Origin: Acetobacteraceae bacterium
GTDB lineage: Bacteria; Pseudomonadota; Alphaproteobacteria; Acetobacterales; Acetobacteraceae
NCBI GenBank assembly: GCA_024280945.1
Contig: JAMXLO010000142.1
Location: forward strand, 1 to 53,315
DNA: 53,315 bases
Direction of reading: 5' to 3'
The translations under genes were made by a program, and so were the position numbers. Positions 26,631 through 35,564 of this stretch are shown here, one piece after another (within the stretch, counting starts at the first letter, position 1; each line of letters begins with the position of its first letter). A model generated the notes under the pieces. The model was not told the DNA's origin, made no database searches, and saw only the letters and a list, made by a program, of their open reading frames with translations.

Positions 26631-26660
26631 CGTTCCAGTGAGAGGCCAGGGTCACCGGAC

Positions 26661-26683
26661 CGGCTTAACGTTGGATTAAGCCG
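26661..26683. promoter_or_regulatory. perfect inverted repeat between moaB and the chemoreceptor gene
   Basis: CGGCTTAA (26661-26668), a seven-base spacer, TTAAGCCG (26676-26683). It lies about 45 bases after the moaB stop and 30 bases before the chemoreceptor start, both on the minus strand. There is no T-run, so an operator or a leader hairpin is as likely as a terminator. Confidence 0.4.
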
Positions 26684-26727
26684 TATCGCGGTCTGAGAAG
26701 CTCAGGTATTTGGGATCTCGGATTCGG

Positions 26728-27276
26728 CTACTCCGCCGCGGATTTCAGGTGCTCCTGCAGGCGCGGCATCAGCTCGACCAGATTGCAGGGCCGGAACCTG
26801 TTGTCCAGTTGGTGTACCAGTATGTCGTCCCATGCATCTTTCACTGCACCGGTGCTGCCCGGTAACGCGAACAGGTAAGTGCCGCCGGCGACGCCGCCGA
26901 GGGCGCGCGACTGCATCGTGGACGTGCCGATCTTCTGATAGCTCAACATACGGAACAGCTCGCCGAAGCCCTCGATGCGCTTCTCCAGCACACGGTCGAA
27001 CGCTTCCGGCGTCACGTCGCGGCCGGTGATGCCGGTTCCACCGGTGGTCAGCACGACGTCGATCTCGCCATCGGCGATCCAGGCACGCAGGTGACGCTCG
27101 ATCGCGGCAGCGTCGTCTTTCTCGATCGCCCGCGCCGCCACGTGATGGCCGGACTTGGTGATGCGATCGACCAGCGCATCACCCGACGTATCAGTCGCCA
27201 GCGTGCGTGTATCCGAGACGGTGAGGACGGCGATGTTGACCGGGATGAACGGGCGGTTCTGGTCGATGCCTGGCAT
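26728..27276 (-). CDS. moaB: molybdenum cofactor biosynthesis protein B
   Basis: Cytosolic protein of the MogA/MoaB family, which adenylylates molybdopterin before molybdenum insertion. Conserved blocks are [21 protein letters not shown] near the N-terminus, [17 protein letters not shown] (the MPT-binding TGGTG loop) and [29 protein letters not shown]. At 182 residues it is full length. It lies 26 bases downstream of the LysR gene on the same strand. A product of this pathway is needed by the molybdopterin oxidoreductase at 50805-51539, though the genes are far apart. Confidence 0.95.
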   Translation of the reverse strand: MPGIDQNRPFIPVNIAVLTVSDTRTLATDTSGDALVDRITKSGHHVAARAIEKDDAAAIERHLRAWIADGEIDVVLTTGGTGITGRDVTPEAFDRVLEKRIEGFGELFRMLSYQKIGTSTMQSRALGGVAGGTYLFALPGSTGAVKDAWDDILVHQLDNRFRPCNLVELMPRLQEHLKSAAE

Positions 27277-27302
27277 GGTGGTGCCCTCCTGCTGCGGATA
27301 CG

Positions 27303-28181
27303 TTAGGCACGGCCGGGAGCGTCTGCCAGAGCATTGGCCAGAAACGCGCGCAAAGCGCTGGACGAAAATCCCTTCCGGCGGCGGATGAACGTCGTTTCCA
27401 CCATTGCGTCGTCCGGGGGCAGGGTGTGGATCCTTACGCGTCCCGCATCCCAGATGCTGCCCACCAGCGCGCGCGGCAGCATCGTGATCCCGAGGCCGGC
27501 ACTGACACAGCCGAATATGGCCTCCAGGGTGCCGAACTCCAGTTGGCGCTGCACGACGATGCCGCGGCGCGCCAGCAGCGCCTGCAGCATCTGGCGATAG
27601 GAACAGCCGGCGCGCAGCACAACCACGCGCACCTCGCCGGCGCCCAGCGCCTCCCCCAGCGAGGCGATATTTGGTCCGGTCAGGATGACCAGCTCCTCGC
27701 TGAACGCTTTCTCTTCCTGAAGATCCGGATGGGAAATCGGGCCGCAGACGAAGGCCCCATCAACCCGCTGCTCCAGGACGTCTGCCAGCAGTTCCCGTGT
27801 CGTGCCGGTACGCAGCACCAGATCGACCTCTGGGTATTCAGCGGCAAAGTGCGTCAGCAATGGCGTCAGGCGCAGCGCCGCGGTGGTTTCCAGCGAGCCG
27901 ATGGTCAGCGTGCCGCCCGGCACGCCATCGTCGCGCGCCGCGCGCCTGGCGTCTGCGAGGACCCGCGCCACCTGATCGGCGTACGGCAGCAGCCGCTGTC
28001 CCGCCGGTGTCAGCGACACGCCGCGACTGTGCCGCTGCAGCAGAGTGCAGCCAATATCCGACTCCAGTGCCTGGATGCGGGCTGTGACGTTGGACTGCAC
28101 CGTATGCAGTTCCGCCGCGGCCCGGTTCATCCCGCCGAGCCGCGCGACCGTGGCAAAGACCTTCAGGTCGCCGGCATCCAT
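27303..28181 (-). CDS. LysR-family transcriptional regulator
   Basis: Cytoplasmic regulator of 292 residues. The N-terminal winged helix is at about 1-60 (MDAGDLKVFATVARLGGMNRAAAELHTVQSNVTARIQALE). The co-inducer-binding domain is at about 90-290. It is divergent from an MFS transporter gene with 90 bases between, the classic arrangement for a LysR regulator controlling its divergent neighbour and itself. The inverted repeat at 28207-28237 in that gap is a candidate operator. The downstream moaB is on the same strand. The effector is unknown and probably related to the transported compound. Confidence 0.94.
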   Translation of the reverse strand: MDAGDLKVFATVARLGGMNRAAAELHTVQSNVTARIQALESDIGCTLLQRHSRGVSLTPAGQRLLPYADQVARVLADARRAARDDGVPGGTLTIGSLETTAALRLTPLLTHFAAEYPEVDLVLRTGTTRELLADVLEQRVDGAFVCGPISHPDLQEEKAFSEELVILTGPNIASLGEALGAGEVRVVVLRAGCSYRQMLQALLARRGIVVQRQLEFGTLEAIFGCVSAGLGITMLPRALVGSIWDAGRVRIHTLPPDDAMVETTFIRRRKGFSSSALRAFLANALADAPGRA

Positions 28182-28206
28182 CGGCGCTCCCGTAGCTTAT
28201 CTGTGC

Positions 28207-28237
28207 AAACGATATCGGATATCATAACAAATCGTTT
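28207..28237. promoter_or_regulatory. candidate LysR operator in the divergent promoter region
   Basis: AAACGAT (28207-28213) and ATCGTTT (28231-28237) form a 7-bp inverted repeat with a 17-base spacer. Inside it GATATC occurs twice, separated by one base (28211-28223), and the region is AT-rich compared with its surroundings. It lies between the LysR start (28181) and the MFS start (28272), where a LysR site should be. Confidence 0.5.
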
Positions 28238-28271
28238 TTAGCAATACCAGCGCCGCTACCAGATTACCAGT

Positions 28272-29438
28272 ATGCAAGAACCCCGAGCCTATCCAACCGC
28301 TCTTGGCGGCTTGATTGCCCTGGCTGCGGCCCTTGGCGTCGGTCGCTTCGTCTATACGCCGATTCTCCCGCCAATGATGCAGGCGCTGGGGCTGGGCCAG
28401 TCGGCAGCCGGGCTGATCGCATCGGCCAACTTTCTGGGCTACCTGCTGGGAGCCTTGTTGGCTGCCTGGCCGAAGCTCCCTGGGTGCCGGCGAACCTGGC
28501 TGCTTGGCTCTCTCCTGCTCAGCGCGGTCACGACGGCTGGAATGGGAGGCGTGTCGACCACGGCGCTCTTCCTGCTGCTCCGCTTTGTCGGCGGAGGCGC
28601 CAGCGCAGTCGTGCTGGTGCTCGCATCCGCGTTGGTGCTGGAGAACCTCGCGGAGTCACAGCGTCCCGGTTTGGCGGCGCTGCACTTCGCCGGTGTGGGC
28701 ACCGGCGTCGCGGTTTCTGCGATGCTGGTCGCTGTCCTGCAGAGCGCCGGCCAGAATTGGCGGTCGCTGTGGATCGCCAATGGAAGCGTCGCGTTGCTGG
28801 CCGCGTTTGCGGCGGTCCCGCTGCTGCGTGAACGCCGAGCGCGAATTGAGCAGACGCGGCTGTCGCCGGCGCAGCCGCTCGACTCCAGGTTGTTGCGGCT
28901 GATTGTCGCCTATGGATTGTTCGGCTTCGGCTATGTGATCACCGCGACCTTCATCGTGGCGATCGGGCGCGGAGCGCCGGCGACCCGCGCGTTGGAACCA
29001 GTGATCTGGATCGTCTTCGGCCTGGCCGCAGCGCCGTCTGTGGCGATCTGGACGCGTATTGCAGCGCGCCTGGGCGTTCCGGCCGCTTTCGCTCTGGCAT
29101 CTGTCGCCGAGGCCTGCGGCGTGCTGGCCAGCGTCGTCTGGCCGAGCGAGACCGGTCTGTGCTTCGCGGCGATCCTGGTCGGCGGGACGTTCATGGGGCT
29201 CACGGCACTCGGTCTGATCAGGGCCCGCGCTCTGGCAAGCGGCGACCCTCGTCGCGCGCTGGCGCTGATGACCGCGGCGTTCGGCCTGGGCCAGATCATT
29301 GGCCCAGCTTTCGCCGGTGCGCTCTCCGACCGTCTCGGTGGCTTTGCCATCCCGTCGGTGGCCGCCGCCTCCGCGCTGCTGATCTCCGCCGCGCTTGCAT
29401 CGGAAGGTCGCGTACTCGTCCTGCGTCCGGGGCAGTAG
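28272..29438 (+). CDS. MFS transporter, YbfB/YjiJ family
   Basis: Inner-membrane secondary transporter of 388 residues with about 12 hydrophobic segments. The N-terminal ALGVGRFVYTPILPPMMQALGLGQSAAGLIASANFLGYLLGAL block is characteristic of the YbfB/YjiJ (MFS_4) group. The C-terminal half has GLTALGLIRARALASGDPRRALALMTAAFGLGQIIGPAFAG. Divergently transcribed from a LysR gene, so it is probably induced by that regulator in response to its substrate. The substrate is unknown for most of this family. The next gene begins within about 70 bases and may be co-transcribed. Confidence 0.93.
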   Translation: MQEPRAYPTALGGLIALAAALGVGRFVYTPILPPMMQALGLGQSAAGLIASANFLGYLLGALLAAWPKLPGCRRTWLLGSLLLSAVTTAGMGGVSTTALFLLLRFVGGGASAVVLVLASALVLENLAESQRPGLAALHFAGVGTGVAVSAMLVAVLQSAGQNWRSLWIANGSVALLAAFAAVPLLRERRARIEQTRLSPAQPLDSRLLRLIVAYGLFGFGYVITATFIVAIGRGAPATRALEPVIWIVFGLAAAPSVAIWTRIAARLGVPAAFALASVAEACGVLASVVWPSETGLCFAAILVGGTFMGLTALGLIRARALASGDPRRALALMTAAFGLGQIIGPAFAGALSDRLGGFAIPSVAAASALLISAALASEGRVLVLRPGQ

Positions 29439-29508
29439 GCGCAGACCCCTTCCTTCCGCGGCAATGCGAACCGTATCTTCGCCAGTCGCTGCAATGAGGT
29501 CTGCCCAG

Positions 29509-30816
29509 ATGCTGACGGACGGTTACGGACTTTTCTTGTCCACCACCTCGACCGTTGCGCGGGACGCCTACGTTCAGGGCTGCCAAGCGAAGCTCACGAT
29601 GTATCCCGGCGCGATCGAGGCGTTCGATCGTGCCATCGCCGCCGACCCCGGCTTCGCCCTCCCCCATGCCGCTCGCGCACACGCGCTGCTGGAACGCGGC
29701 AACGCTGCGGCGGCGCGCGAGTCGATGGCCGCGGCCAACGCCCTCGGCGTCGGTCTGTCCGATCGCGAAGCAAGCCATATTGGGTATTTCGGCCTGCTCG
29801 TCGCCGGAGACACCGAAGGCGCGCTTGCCGCCCTGCCCGCGCATCTCGACGCGTGGCCGCGCGACGTGCTGGTCCTCGGCACGACCGCATTCACCAACGG
29901 TCTCATCGGCAGCTCCGGCCGCGTCGGCCAGAAGCGCACGCTGCTCGCCCTGCTGGATCGCCTCTCTTCGCACTACGGCGACGACGACTGGTGGTTCACC
30001 GCCCATCACGGCATGGCGTTGTCGGAGAATGGCGACCACGCCGCCGCACGTCCGAAGATCGAGCGGTCGCTGGCGCAGAACCCCGCCAACCCGTGGGCGG
30101 CGCACGCAACCGCTCATCTCGCCTACGAGGAAGGCGATCCCGGCGCTGCCCGCGGTTTCCTGGCGTCGTGGGTGACCGGCTATCCACGCGACGGCTCACT
30201 CTACAGCCATCTGAACTGGCATCTCGCGCTCGCTCACCTGGAGGGCGGAGATGTCGCGGCAGCGTCACGGCTGTTCCGCGAGGCTTTCGGACCGGGCGTT
30301 CATAGCGGACCGCCGCGCGGCAAACTGAATGATGCGGTGTCGTTTCTCTGGCGCTGGGAACTCGCCGGGTATCCGCGCGATACCGATGCCTGGCGCGTGG
30401 TGCGCGACTTCGTGGGAAGCGCTTTCCCGCGCGCCGGTGTCGCTTTCTCCGACCTGCACATTGCCGTTGCGCACGCCGTCGCGGGCGATCACGCGGCGCT
30501 GGAGGAGCGTGTGCGGCAGATCGATGCGCTTGCGCGGGCCAGTCGTTATCCGTCGGCCCAACTGGTGCCCGCCGCGTCACGCGGCTTCGCCGCGTTCGAG
30601 CAGCACGACCTCGCTGCGGCTATCGATGCGCTCGAACCGATTGCCGACGAACTCGAACGCATCGGCGGCAGCCACGCGCAACTGGACCTGGTGCGATTCA
30701 CGTTGCTGAAGGCGTATCTCGGCGCCGATCGCCACGACGATGCCCGACGAATGCTGAGCATGCGGCGTCCGCGTGCGCCGGTTGCGCCCGTGGCCGGTCT
30801 GGCCGCCAGCCACTGA
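29509..30816 (+). CDS. tetratricopeptide-repeat protein (TTC38-like)
   Basis: All-helical protein of about 435 residues resembling the bacterial relatives of TTC38. Repeats are visible, such as TMYPGAIEAFDRAIAADPGFALPHAARAHALLERGNAAAARES, and paired-helix units through SLAQNPANPWAAHATAHLAYEEGD. Characteristic are the DDDWWFTAHHGMALSENGDHAAA and LYSHLNWHLALAHLEGGD segments. The start is taken as ATG 29509 (MLTDGYGLFLSTTS); ATG 29494 and the earlier frame extension into the MFS gene are alternatives. There is no signal peptide, so it is probably cytosolic. Family function is unknown; TPR domains usually mediate protein contacts. Confidence 0.87.
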   Translation: MLTDGYGLFLSTTSTVARDAYVQGCQAKLTMYPGAIEAFDRAIAADPGFALPHAARAHALLERGNAAAARESMAAANALGVGLSDREASHIGYFGLLVAGDTEGALAALPAHLDAWPRDVLVLGTTAFTNGLIGSSGRVGQKRTLLALLDRLSSHYGDDDWWFTAHHGMALSENGDHAAARPKIERSLAQNPANPWAAHATAHLAYEEGDPGAARGFLASWVTGYPRDGSLYSHLNWHLALAHLEGGDVAAASRLFREAFGPGVHSGPPRGKLNDAVSFLWRWELAGYPRDTDAWRVVRDFVGSAFPRAGVAFSDLHIAVAHAVAGDHAALEERVRQIDALARASRYPSAQLVPAASRGFAAFEQHDLAAAIDALEPIADELERIGGSHAQLDLVRFTLLKAYLGADRHDDARRMLSMRRPRAPVAPVAGLAASH

Positions 30817-30838
30817 TCAAACCGCTATCGTAGGCAAC

Positions 30839-30868
30839 TTGACTCCGCGAAATACGCTGCGCGACATA
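30839..30868 (+). promoter_or_regulatory. possible sigma-70-type promoter for the ABC importer operon
   Basis: TTGACT at 30839-30844 is a good -35 element. About 18 bases on, GACATA (30863-30868) is a poor -10. It lies in the only gap upstream of the transporter operon, about 30 bases before the start codon. Confidence 0.3.
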
Positions 30869-30897
30869 ACCACGGGGCAAGGGTCAGGGAGAACCGA

Positions 30898-32037
30898 ATG
30901 AAGACGCGGCTGCTCGCAACACTTGCGGCCTTGAGCGTCCTCGCCGCATCGGGCACAGCGCAGGCGCAGATCAAACTCGGCGCCATCCTCTCGATCAGTG
31001 GCCCGGGCGCCGCCATGGGTGTCGGCTACAAGGGCGCGTTCGATCTGTTCCCCACCGAGATCGCCGGCCAGAAGGTGGAATACATCATCCGCGACGACGC
31101 GACCGATGCCAGCACCGGTTACACCATCGCGCAGAAGATGATCTCGGAAGATCATGTGGATGCGATCATCGGTCCGTCGCTGACTGCCACGGATGCCGCG
31201 GTCGCGCCGCTCGCCAATCAGGCGAAGGTGCCGATGCTCGCCATGGCACCCTACGAATACGATCCACAGAAGCAGCCCTATACATTCAACGACGCGCAGC
31301 CGCTGTCGCTGATGGTCAGCGCCGTGTTCAAGTACATGCAGCAGCACGGCGTCAAGGACATCGGCTTCATCGGCTTCTCCGATGGCTGGGGCGACCAGGT
31401 CCTCGGCGCCACGAGGCAGCTCGCAGGTGACGGCGGCATCAAGATTCTGGCCGACGAGCGCTACGCCCGCACCGACACAACCTGCGAGGCGCAAGTTCTC
31501 AAGCTGATCAGCAGGCATCCGCAGGCGATCATGATGGGCAACTCCGCCACGCCGGCGACGCTTCCTGTCATCGCGCTGCGCCATCGCGGCTACAAGGGCG
31601 GCATCTACGGCAATCACGGCATCGTCTCGCCGGCCTTCATCAAGGTCGGCGGCGCCGCGGTCGAAGGGGTGATCGCTGCCACTTCCCCGGTCGTCGTCGC
31701 CGAGCAGCTGCCTGACTCCAACCCGGTGAAGCAGGTCGCCGCGAAATTCGCCAAGGACTACGCAGCCAGGTTCCCGGGCCAGGGTGTCGGTCCATTCGCC
31801 GGCTACAGCTATGACGCGTTCCTGTTGTTGAACAACGCCATTCCTGAGGCATTGAAATCGGCCAGTCCAGGCACCGAGGCGTTCCGCGTCGCGTTGCGCG
31901 ATGCATTGGAAAAGACTCACGAACTCGTCGGCGTCAGCGGCGTCTACACGATGTCACCGACCAACCATAACGGTCAGGACGCGCGGGCCGCGGTACTGGT
32001 CGAGGTAAAGGACGGCGCCTGGAGGGCCATCCAGTAG
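30898..32037 (+). CDS. branched-chain amino-acid-type ABC transporter, periplasmic substrate-binding protein
   Basis: Periplasmic binding protein (Peripla_BP_6/LivK type), 379 residues. It has a signal peptide ending AQAQ (MKTRLLATLAALSVLAASGTAQAQ) and then the mature start IKLGAILSISGPGAAMGVGYKGAFDLF, which forms the first ligand-binding loop. Further blocks are MISEDHVDAIIGPSLT and DIGFIGFSDGWGDQVL. The family binds leucine-type amino acids but also aromatic acids, urea or amides, so the ligand is open. The ATG follows a GGGAGAACC ribosome site. First gene of a five-component importer; the permease gene begins about 23 bases downstream. Confidence 0.94.
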   Translation: MKTRLLATLAALSVLAASGTAQAQIKLGAILSISGPGAAMGVGYKGAFDLFPTEIAGQKVEYIIRDDATDASTGYTIAQKMISEDHVDAIIGPSLTATDAAVAPLANQAKVPMLAMAPYEYDPQKQPYTFNDAQPLSLMVSAVFKYMQQHGVKDIGFIGFSDGWGDQVLGATRQLAGDGGIKILADERYARTDTTCEAQVLKLISRHPQAIMMGNSATPATLPVIALRHRGYKGGIYGNHGIVSPAFIKVGGAAVEGVIAATSPVVVAEQLPDSNPVKQVAAKFAKDYAARFPGQGVGPFAGYSYDAFLLLNNAIPEALKSASPGTEAFRVALRDALEKTHELVGVSGVYTMSPTNHNGQDARAAVLVEVKDGAWRAIQ

Positions 32038-32060
32038 ATTCCTTCATCTTCCTCGCCCTG

Positions 32061-33044
32061 TTGCAGGACGGGATCACCACCGGCGCGATCTATCTGCTGC
32101 TCGCCATCGGACTGCTGATCGTGTTCTCGGTCACCCGCGTCATCTTCGTACCCCAGGGAGATCTCCTGGCGTTCGGCACGCTCACCGCCGCGACGCTGCA
32201 ATCCGGTCAGATCCCCGGCACTCTTTGGCTGCTCGACGGGGTCAGCGCACTCGCCCTGTTGATCTCATGGCATCGTGCGCCCCTGCGCACCGCACTGACC
32301 TGGGGCGTCTATCCCTTTGTATTGACGATGGCGACGCTGCTGCTCGCTCGCTTCGAGCATCCGGCGATGTCCATTCTGCTCGCGCTCGCGATCGTCACGC
32401 CGATGGGTCCGCTGATCTGGCGCTTCGCCTTCCGCCCGGTTGCCGACGCTTCGGTGCTGGCGCTGCTGATCATCGCCATGGCGTTGCACTTCGTGCTCGC
32501 CGGTGTCGGCCTGGTATTCTTCGGTCCCGAGGAAGCCAGGGCTCCTGCGATCACCGAATCGAATTTCGAACTGGGGCAACTCAACGTCTCCGGTCAGTCG
32601 CTTTGCGTGCTGGCAAGCTGCATCATCCTGGTCGCTGCGCTGCGCTGGTTCTTCGGCGCGACGATCTACGGCAAGGCATTGCGTGCGACTGCGTCCGATC
32701 GCCTGGGCGCACGCCTCGTCGGCATCGACGCGGCTGCCACCGGTGCGCTCGCCTTTGCGCTGGCATCGTTTATCGCGGCGCTCGCCGGCGTGCTGATCGG
32801 GGCGGTAACACCGCTCTCCTACGACGCCGGCTTCGACATCGGGCTGAAGGGCTTCGTCGCCGCGATCATGGGCGGCCTCGCGTCCTTTCCACTCGCCGCC
32901 GCCGGCGCGGTGCTGGTCGGCGTGCTCGAATCTCTGGGCAGTTTCTGGGCCAGCGCCTACCGCGACGTCATCGTCTTCACGCTGCTGATCCCGGTGCTCG
33001 CCTGGCTGTCGCTGCGGGCCGGTTCCGGTGAAGAGCGCGCCTGA
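32061..33044 (+). CDS. livH: branched-chain amino-acid-type ABC transporter permease (LivH)
   Basis: Inner-membrane permease of the LivH family, 327 residues from TTG 32061, with eight or so hydrophobic segments. The N-terminal DGITTGAIYLLLAIGLLIVFSVTRVIFVPQGD and the EAA-like loop KALRATASDRLGARLVGIDAAATGALAFALASF are diagnostic. The start is uncertain. Family-like sequence (SFIFLALLQDG) continues upstream of TTG 32061 to about 32037, where only non-standard codons such as CTG are in frame, so initiation may occur at a weak codon just after the binding-protein stop. It overlaps the next gene by 17 bases. Confidence 0.93.
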   Translation: MQDGITTGAIYLLLAIGLLIVFSVTRVIFVPQGDLLAFGTLTAATLQSGQIPGTLWLLDGVSALALLISWHRAPLRTALTWGVYPFVLTMATLLLARFEHPAMSILLALAIVTPMGPLIWRFAFRPVADASVLALLIIAMALHFVLAGVGLVFFGPEEARAPAITESNFELGQLNVSGQSLCVLASCIILVAALRWFFGATIYGKALRATASDRLGARLVGIDAAATGALAFALASFIAALAGVLIGAVTPLSYDAGFDIGLKGFVAAIMGGLASFPLAAAGAVLVGVLESLGSFWASAYRDVIVFTLLIPVLAWLSLRAGSGEERA

Positions 33045-34848
33045 TACTCAGGTCCCGTCATCCCTGCCAAAGCGGGGATCCAGGGCCGCGACACTCAAGC
33101 GGTTGCTCTGGATTCCCGCGTACGCGGGAATGACGATCCTGGCACCGCTTCTGCTGCCGCCCTTCTACGTGACGCTCGCCGGCTATATCGGGCTGGCGAC
33201 ATTGGTTGCGCTGGGGCTGGTGCTGCTCACCGGCATCAGCGGGCAGACCTCGTTCGGACAGGCGAGTTTCGTCGGCCTTGCCGCCTACGCCACCACCCTG
33301 CTGACCAAGCTCGCCGGCCAGTCGCCGATCATCGGTCTCGTCGCTGGTCTGTTGGTGACGGGCGCCATCGCCTGGCTGCTCGGGCTGATCACCGCGCGCC
33401 TGTCGGGCCATTTCCTCGCGCTGGTGTCCGTGGCGTGGGGCATCTCGTTCTTCTCCCTGTTCGGCACGTTGCCGCTGCTGCACGGCTTCAACGGCATCGG
33501 CGATATCCCTCCGCTGGTGCCCGGCACCGGTCAGCGGGTCACTCTGGGCGTGATCCTCGCTGTGATGACAATCGTTATGACAATGTCGGCCAACCTGCTG
33601 GACAGCCGCACCGGCCGCGCGATGCGCACACTGAACGGCGCGCGTCTGATGGGCGCCAGCATGGGCATCGATACGGTGCGGCTCAGCCGCCAGGTGTTCG
33701 TTCTCGCCGCGCTCTATGCCGCGCTCGCCGGTTTTCTGTTCGCCCACTTTCAGGGGTTCATCAGCCCGACGCCATTCGGTCTCGGCACCAGCATCGACTA
33801 TCTGTTCATGGTGATCATCGGCGGTGCCGAATCCCTGTGCGGCGCCCCGCTTGGCGCAGCCCTCGTCGTGCTGCTGCGCGATCAGTTCAATGACTGGATC
33901 CCGCGCCTGACCGGTCGCGCCGGCGACTTCGAGGCGCTGGTGTTCGCCATTGTCGTTATCGTGTTGCTGCAACGCGCCCCCGATGGCCTGATGCCGCTGC
34001 TGGCGCGCCTCTGGCCGCAGCACCCTGCGGCCGCACCCTCCGATGCCGAAGACGAGGTGATGGCCCCCGCGCCTGCCCCTGCCTCCGCAGGCGAGGCGTT
34101 GCTTGACGTCGATACCGTGTCGCGCAACTTCGGTGGTCTCGCCGCGGTGCGTGACGTGTCTTTGTCTGTGTGCGCCGGCGAAATCGTCGCGCTCATTGGC
34201 CCGAACGGCGCCGGCAAGACGACTCTGTTCGACCTGATCAGCGGCGTGTTGGCCCCGAGTGCCGGCACGGTGCATCTGTTTGGAGCGCAGGCCGCGCATC
34301 TCTCGCCGCACCGCATTGCGGCGCTTGGCGTCGCCCGCAGCTTCCAGCACGTGCGCCTGCTGGCACGCCGGAGCGTATTGGAGAACGTCGCTCTCGGCGC
34401 GCATCTGTCCGGTCGCGCCGGCCTGTGGCGCGCCATGCTGCGCCTCGATCGCGCGGAGGAAAACGCGCTGCTCGATCACGCGCGCACCCAGGCGCGGCGA
34501 CTTGGTCTTGGCGCCTTGCTCGACCGGCACGCCGGCGACCTGCCGCTGGGCCAGCAACGCGTGGTGGAGATTGCCCGTGCGCTCTGCCTCCGCCCGCGTC
34601 TGCTGCTGCTTGACGAACCCGCCGCTGGATTGCGGCTCGCCGAGAAGCAACGCCTTGCCGCGTTGCTGCGCCAATTGCGCGCCGACGGCATCGGGGTGTT
34701 GCTGGTCGAGCACGACATGGACTTCGTCATGGGCGTTGCCGATCGCGTCGTTGTCATGGATTTCGGCCAGAAGATCGCCGAGGGACCACCGGAACATGTG
34801 CAGGCGGATCCCGCGGTGATGGAAGCCTATCTCGGCACGGTCGCATGA
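33028..34848 (+). CDS. LivM-LivG fusion: ABC transporter permease and ATP-binding protein in one chain
   Basis: 606-residue fusion. Residues about 35-325 are a LivM-type permease ([34 protein letters not shown] loop [40 protein letters not shown]). An Ala/Pro-rich linker of about 25 residues follows. The LivG-type ATPase has Walker A (GPNGAGKTT, about 391-399), signature [15 protein letters not shown], Walker B LLLLDEP and the [23 protein letters not shown]-terminus. The start is GTG 33028 within the livH end. Residues about 9-36 are encoded by an embedded palindromic repeat (33056-33135) and are not family sequence. The stop overlaps livF by four bases (ATGA). Confidence 0.94.
   Translation: MKSAPDTQVPSSLPKRGSRAATLKRLLWIPAYAGMTILAPLLLPPFYVTLAGYIGLATLVALGLVLLTGISGQTSFGQASFVGLAAYATTLLTKLAGQSPIIGLVAGLLVTGAIAWLLGLITARLSGHFLALVSVAWGISFFSLFGTLPLLHGFNGIGDIPPLVPGTGQRVTLGVILAVMTIVMTMSANLLDSRTGRAMRTLNGARLMGASMGIDTVRLSRQVFVLAALYAALAGFLFAHFQGFISPTPFGLGTSIDYLFMVIIGGAESLCGAPLGAALVVLLRDQFNDWIPRLTGRAGDFEALVFAIVVIVLLQRAPDGLMPLLARLWPQHPAAAPSDAEDEVMAPAPAPASAGEALLDVDTVSRNFGGLAAVRDVSLSVCAGEIVALIGPNGAGKTTLFDLISGVLAPSAGTVHLFGAQAAHLSPHRIAALGVARSFQHVRLLARRSVLENVALGAHLSGRAGLWRAMLRLDRAEENALLDHARTQARRLGLGALLDRHAGDLPLGQQRVVEIARALCLRPRLLLLDEPAAGLRLAEKQRLAALLRQLRADGIGVLLVEHDMDFVMGVADRVVVMDFGQKIAEGPPEHVQADPAVMEAYLGTVA
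33056..33135. repeat. palindromic repeat (REP-like) embedded in the livM-livG coding sequence
   Basis: Left arm 33056-33083 (CGTCATCCCTGCC, then AAAGCGGGGATCCAG) and right arm 33108-33135 (CTGGATTCCCGCG, then TACGCGGGAATGACG) are an imperfect 28-bp inverted repeat separated by 24 bases. The arm sequence CGTCATTCCCGCG...GGGAATCCAG is of the widespread proteobacterial intergenic palindrome type, which translates as WIPAYAGMT in one frame. That peptide is present here in the LivM frame. The element contributes about 27 in-frame codons without a stop. Confidence 0.85.
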
Positions 34849-35564
34849 CCGCACTGCTGCGCGTCGACCGTCTGCACGCTGGCTACGGCAAGGTAGAGGT
34901 GCTGCACGGTGTCAGCCTTGTCGTCCCGGAGGGGTGCATGGTCGCCATCGTCGGACCGAACGGCGCCGGCAAGACGACGCTGCTGAGCGCAATCATGGGA
35001 TTGCTGCCCCGTATCGGCGGCCATGTCCTCTACTGCGATGAACCCGCCGGCTCCACTGAGGCACTGGTCGCTTCCGGCGCCGTTCTCGTCCCGGAACGCC
35101 GTGCGCTATTCGCTGACATGAGCGTGGAAGACAATCTGCTACTCGGCGCTTATACACGCCGTCGCGCTGGCAATCGCGACACCTCCGCCAGTATGCGTGA
35201 CGTGTTCACCACCTTCCCGCGCCTGGAGGAACGCCGCCGCCAGCTCGCCGGGACGCTTTCCGGCGGCGAGCGTCAGATGCTGGCCTTGGGTCGCGCGTTG
35301 ATGGCACGCCCGCGTCTGCTCCTGCTCGACGAACCAAGCCTCGGCCTTGCCCCGATGATCGTACGCGCCATTTTCCGCGTCCTGGCCGACCTGCGTGCCA
35401 GCGGTCTGTCGATCCTGCTGGTCGAGCAGAACGTACGGGCCGCGCTCCAGGTATCGGACTATGGCTACGTGCTGGAGATGGGCGCCATTGTGACGGAGGG
35501 ACGCAGCAGCGATCTCGCGAACGATGCGCGTGTCATTGCGACCTATCTCGGTGCGCGCCGCTGA
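34845..35564 (+). CDS. livF: branched-chain amino-acid-type ABC transporter ATP-binding protein (LivF)
   Basis: Second ATPase of the importer, 239 residues. Walker A is [21 protein letters not shown], the LivF-like [11 protein letters not shown] block is present, the signature is [19 protein letters not shown] and Walker B is [13 protein letters not shown]. The H-loop region reads [23 protein letters not shown]. The ATG lies in the stop of the LivM-LivG fusion (ATGA overlap). Together with the fused LivG it would give the heterodimeric ATPase pair. It is the last gene of the operon. Confidence 0.96.
   Translation: MTALLRVDRLHAGYGKVEVLHGVSLVVPEGCMVAIVGPNGAGKTTLLSAIMGLLPRIGGHVLYCDEPAGSTEALVASGAVLVPERRALFADMSVEDNLLLGAYTRRRAGNRDTSASMRDVFTTFPRLEERRRQLAGTLSGGERQMLALGRALMARPRLLLLDEPSLGLAPMIVRAIFRVLADLRASGLSILLVEQNVRAALQVSDYGYVLEMGAIVTEGRSSDLANDARVIATYLGARR

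Noticed and set aside
33058-34854. Long minus-strand open frame of about 600 codons opposite the LivM-LivG fusion
   Set aside because: Gln/His/Arg-rich product with no family features, exactly antisense to a clearly real gene; a GC-driven shadow frame.
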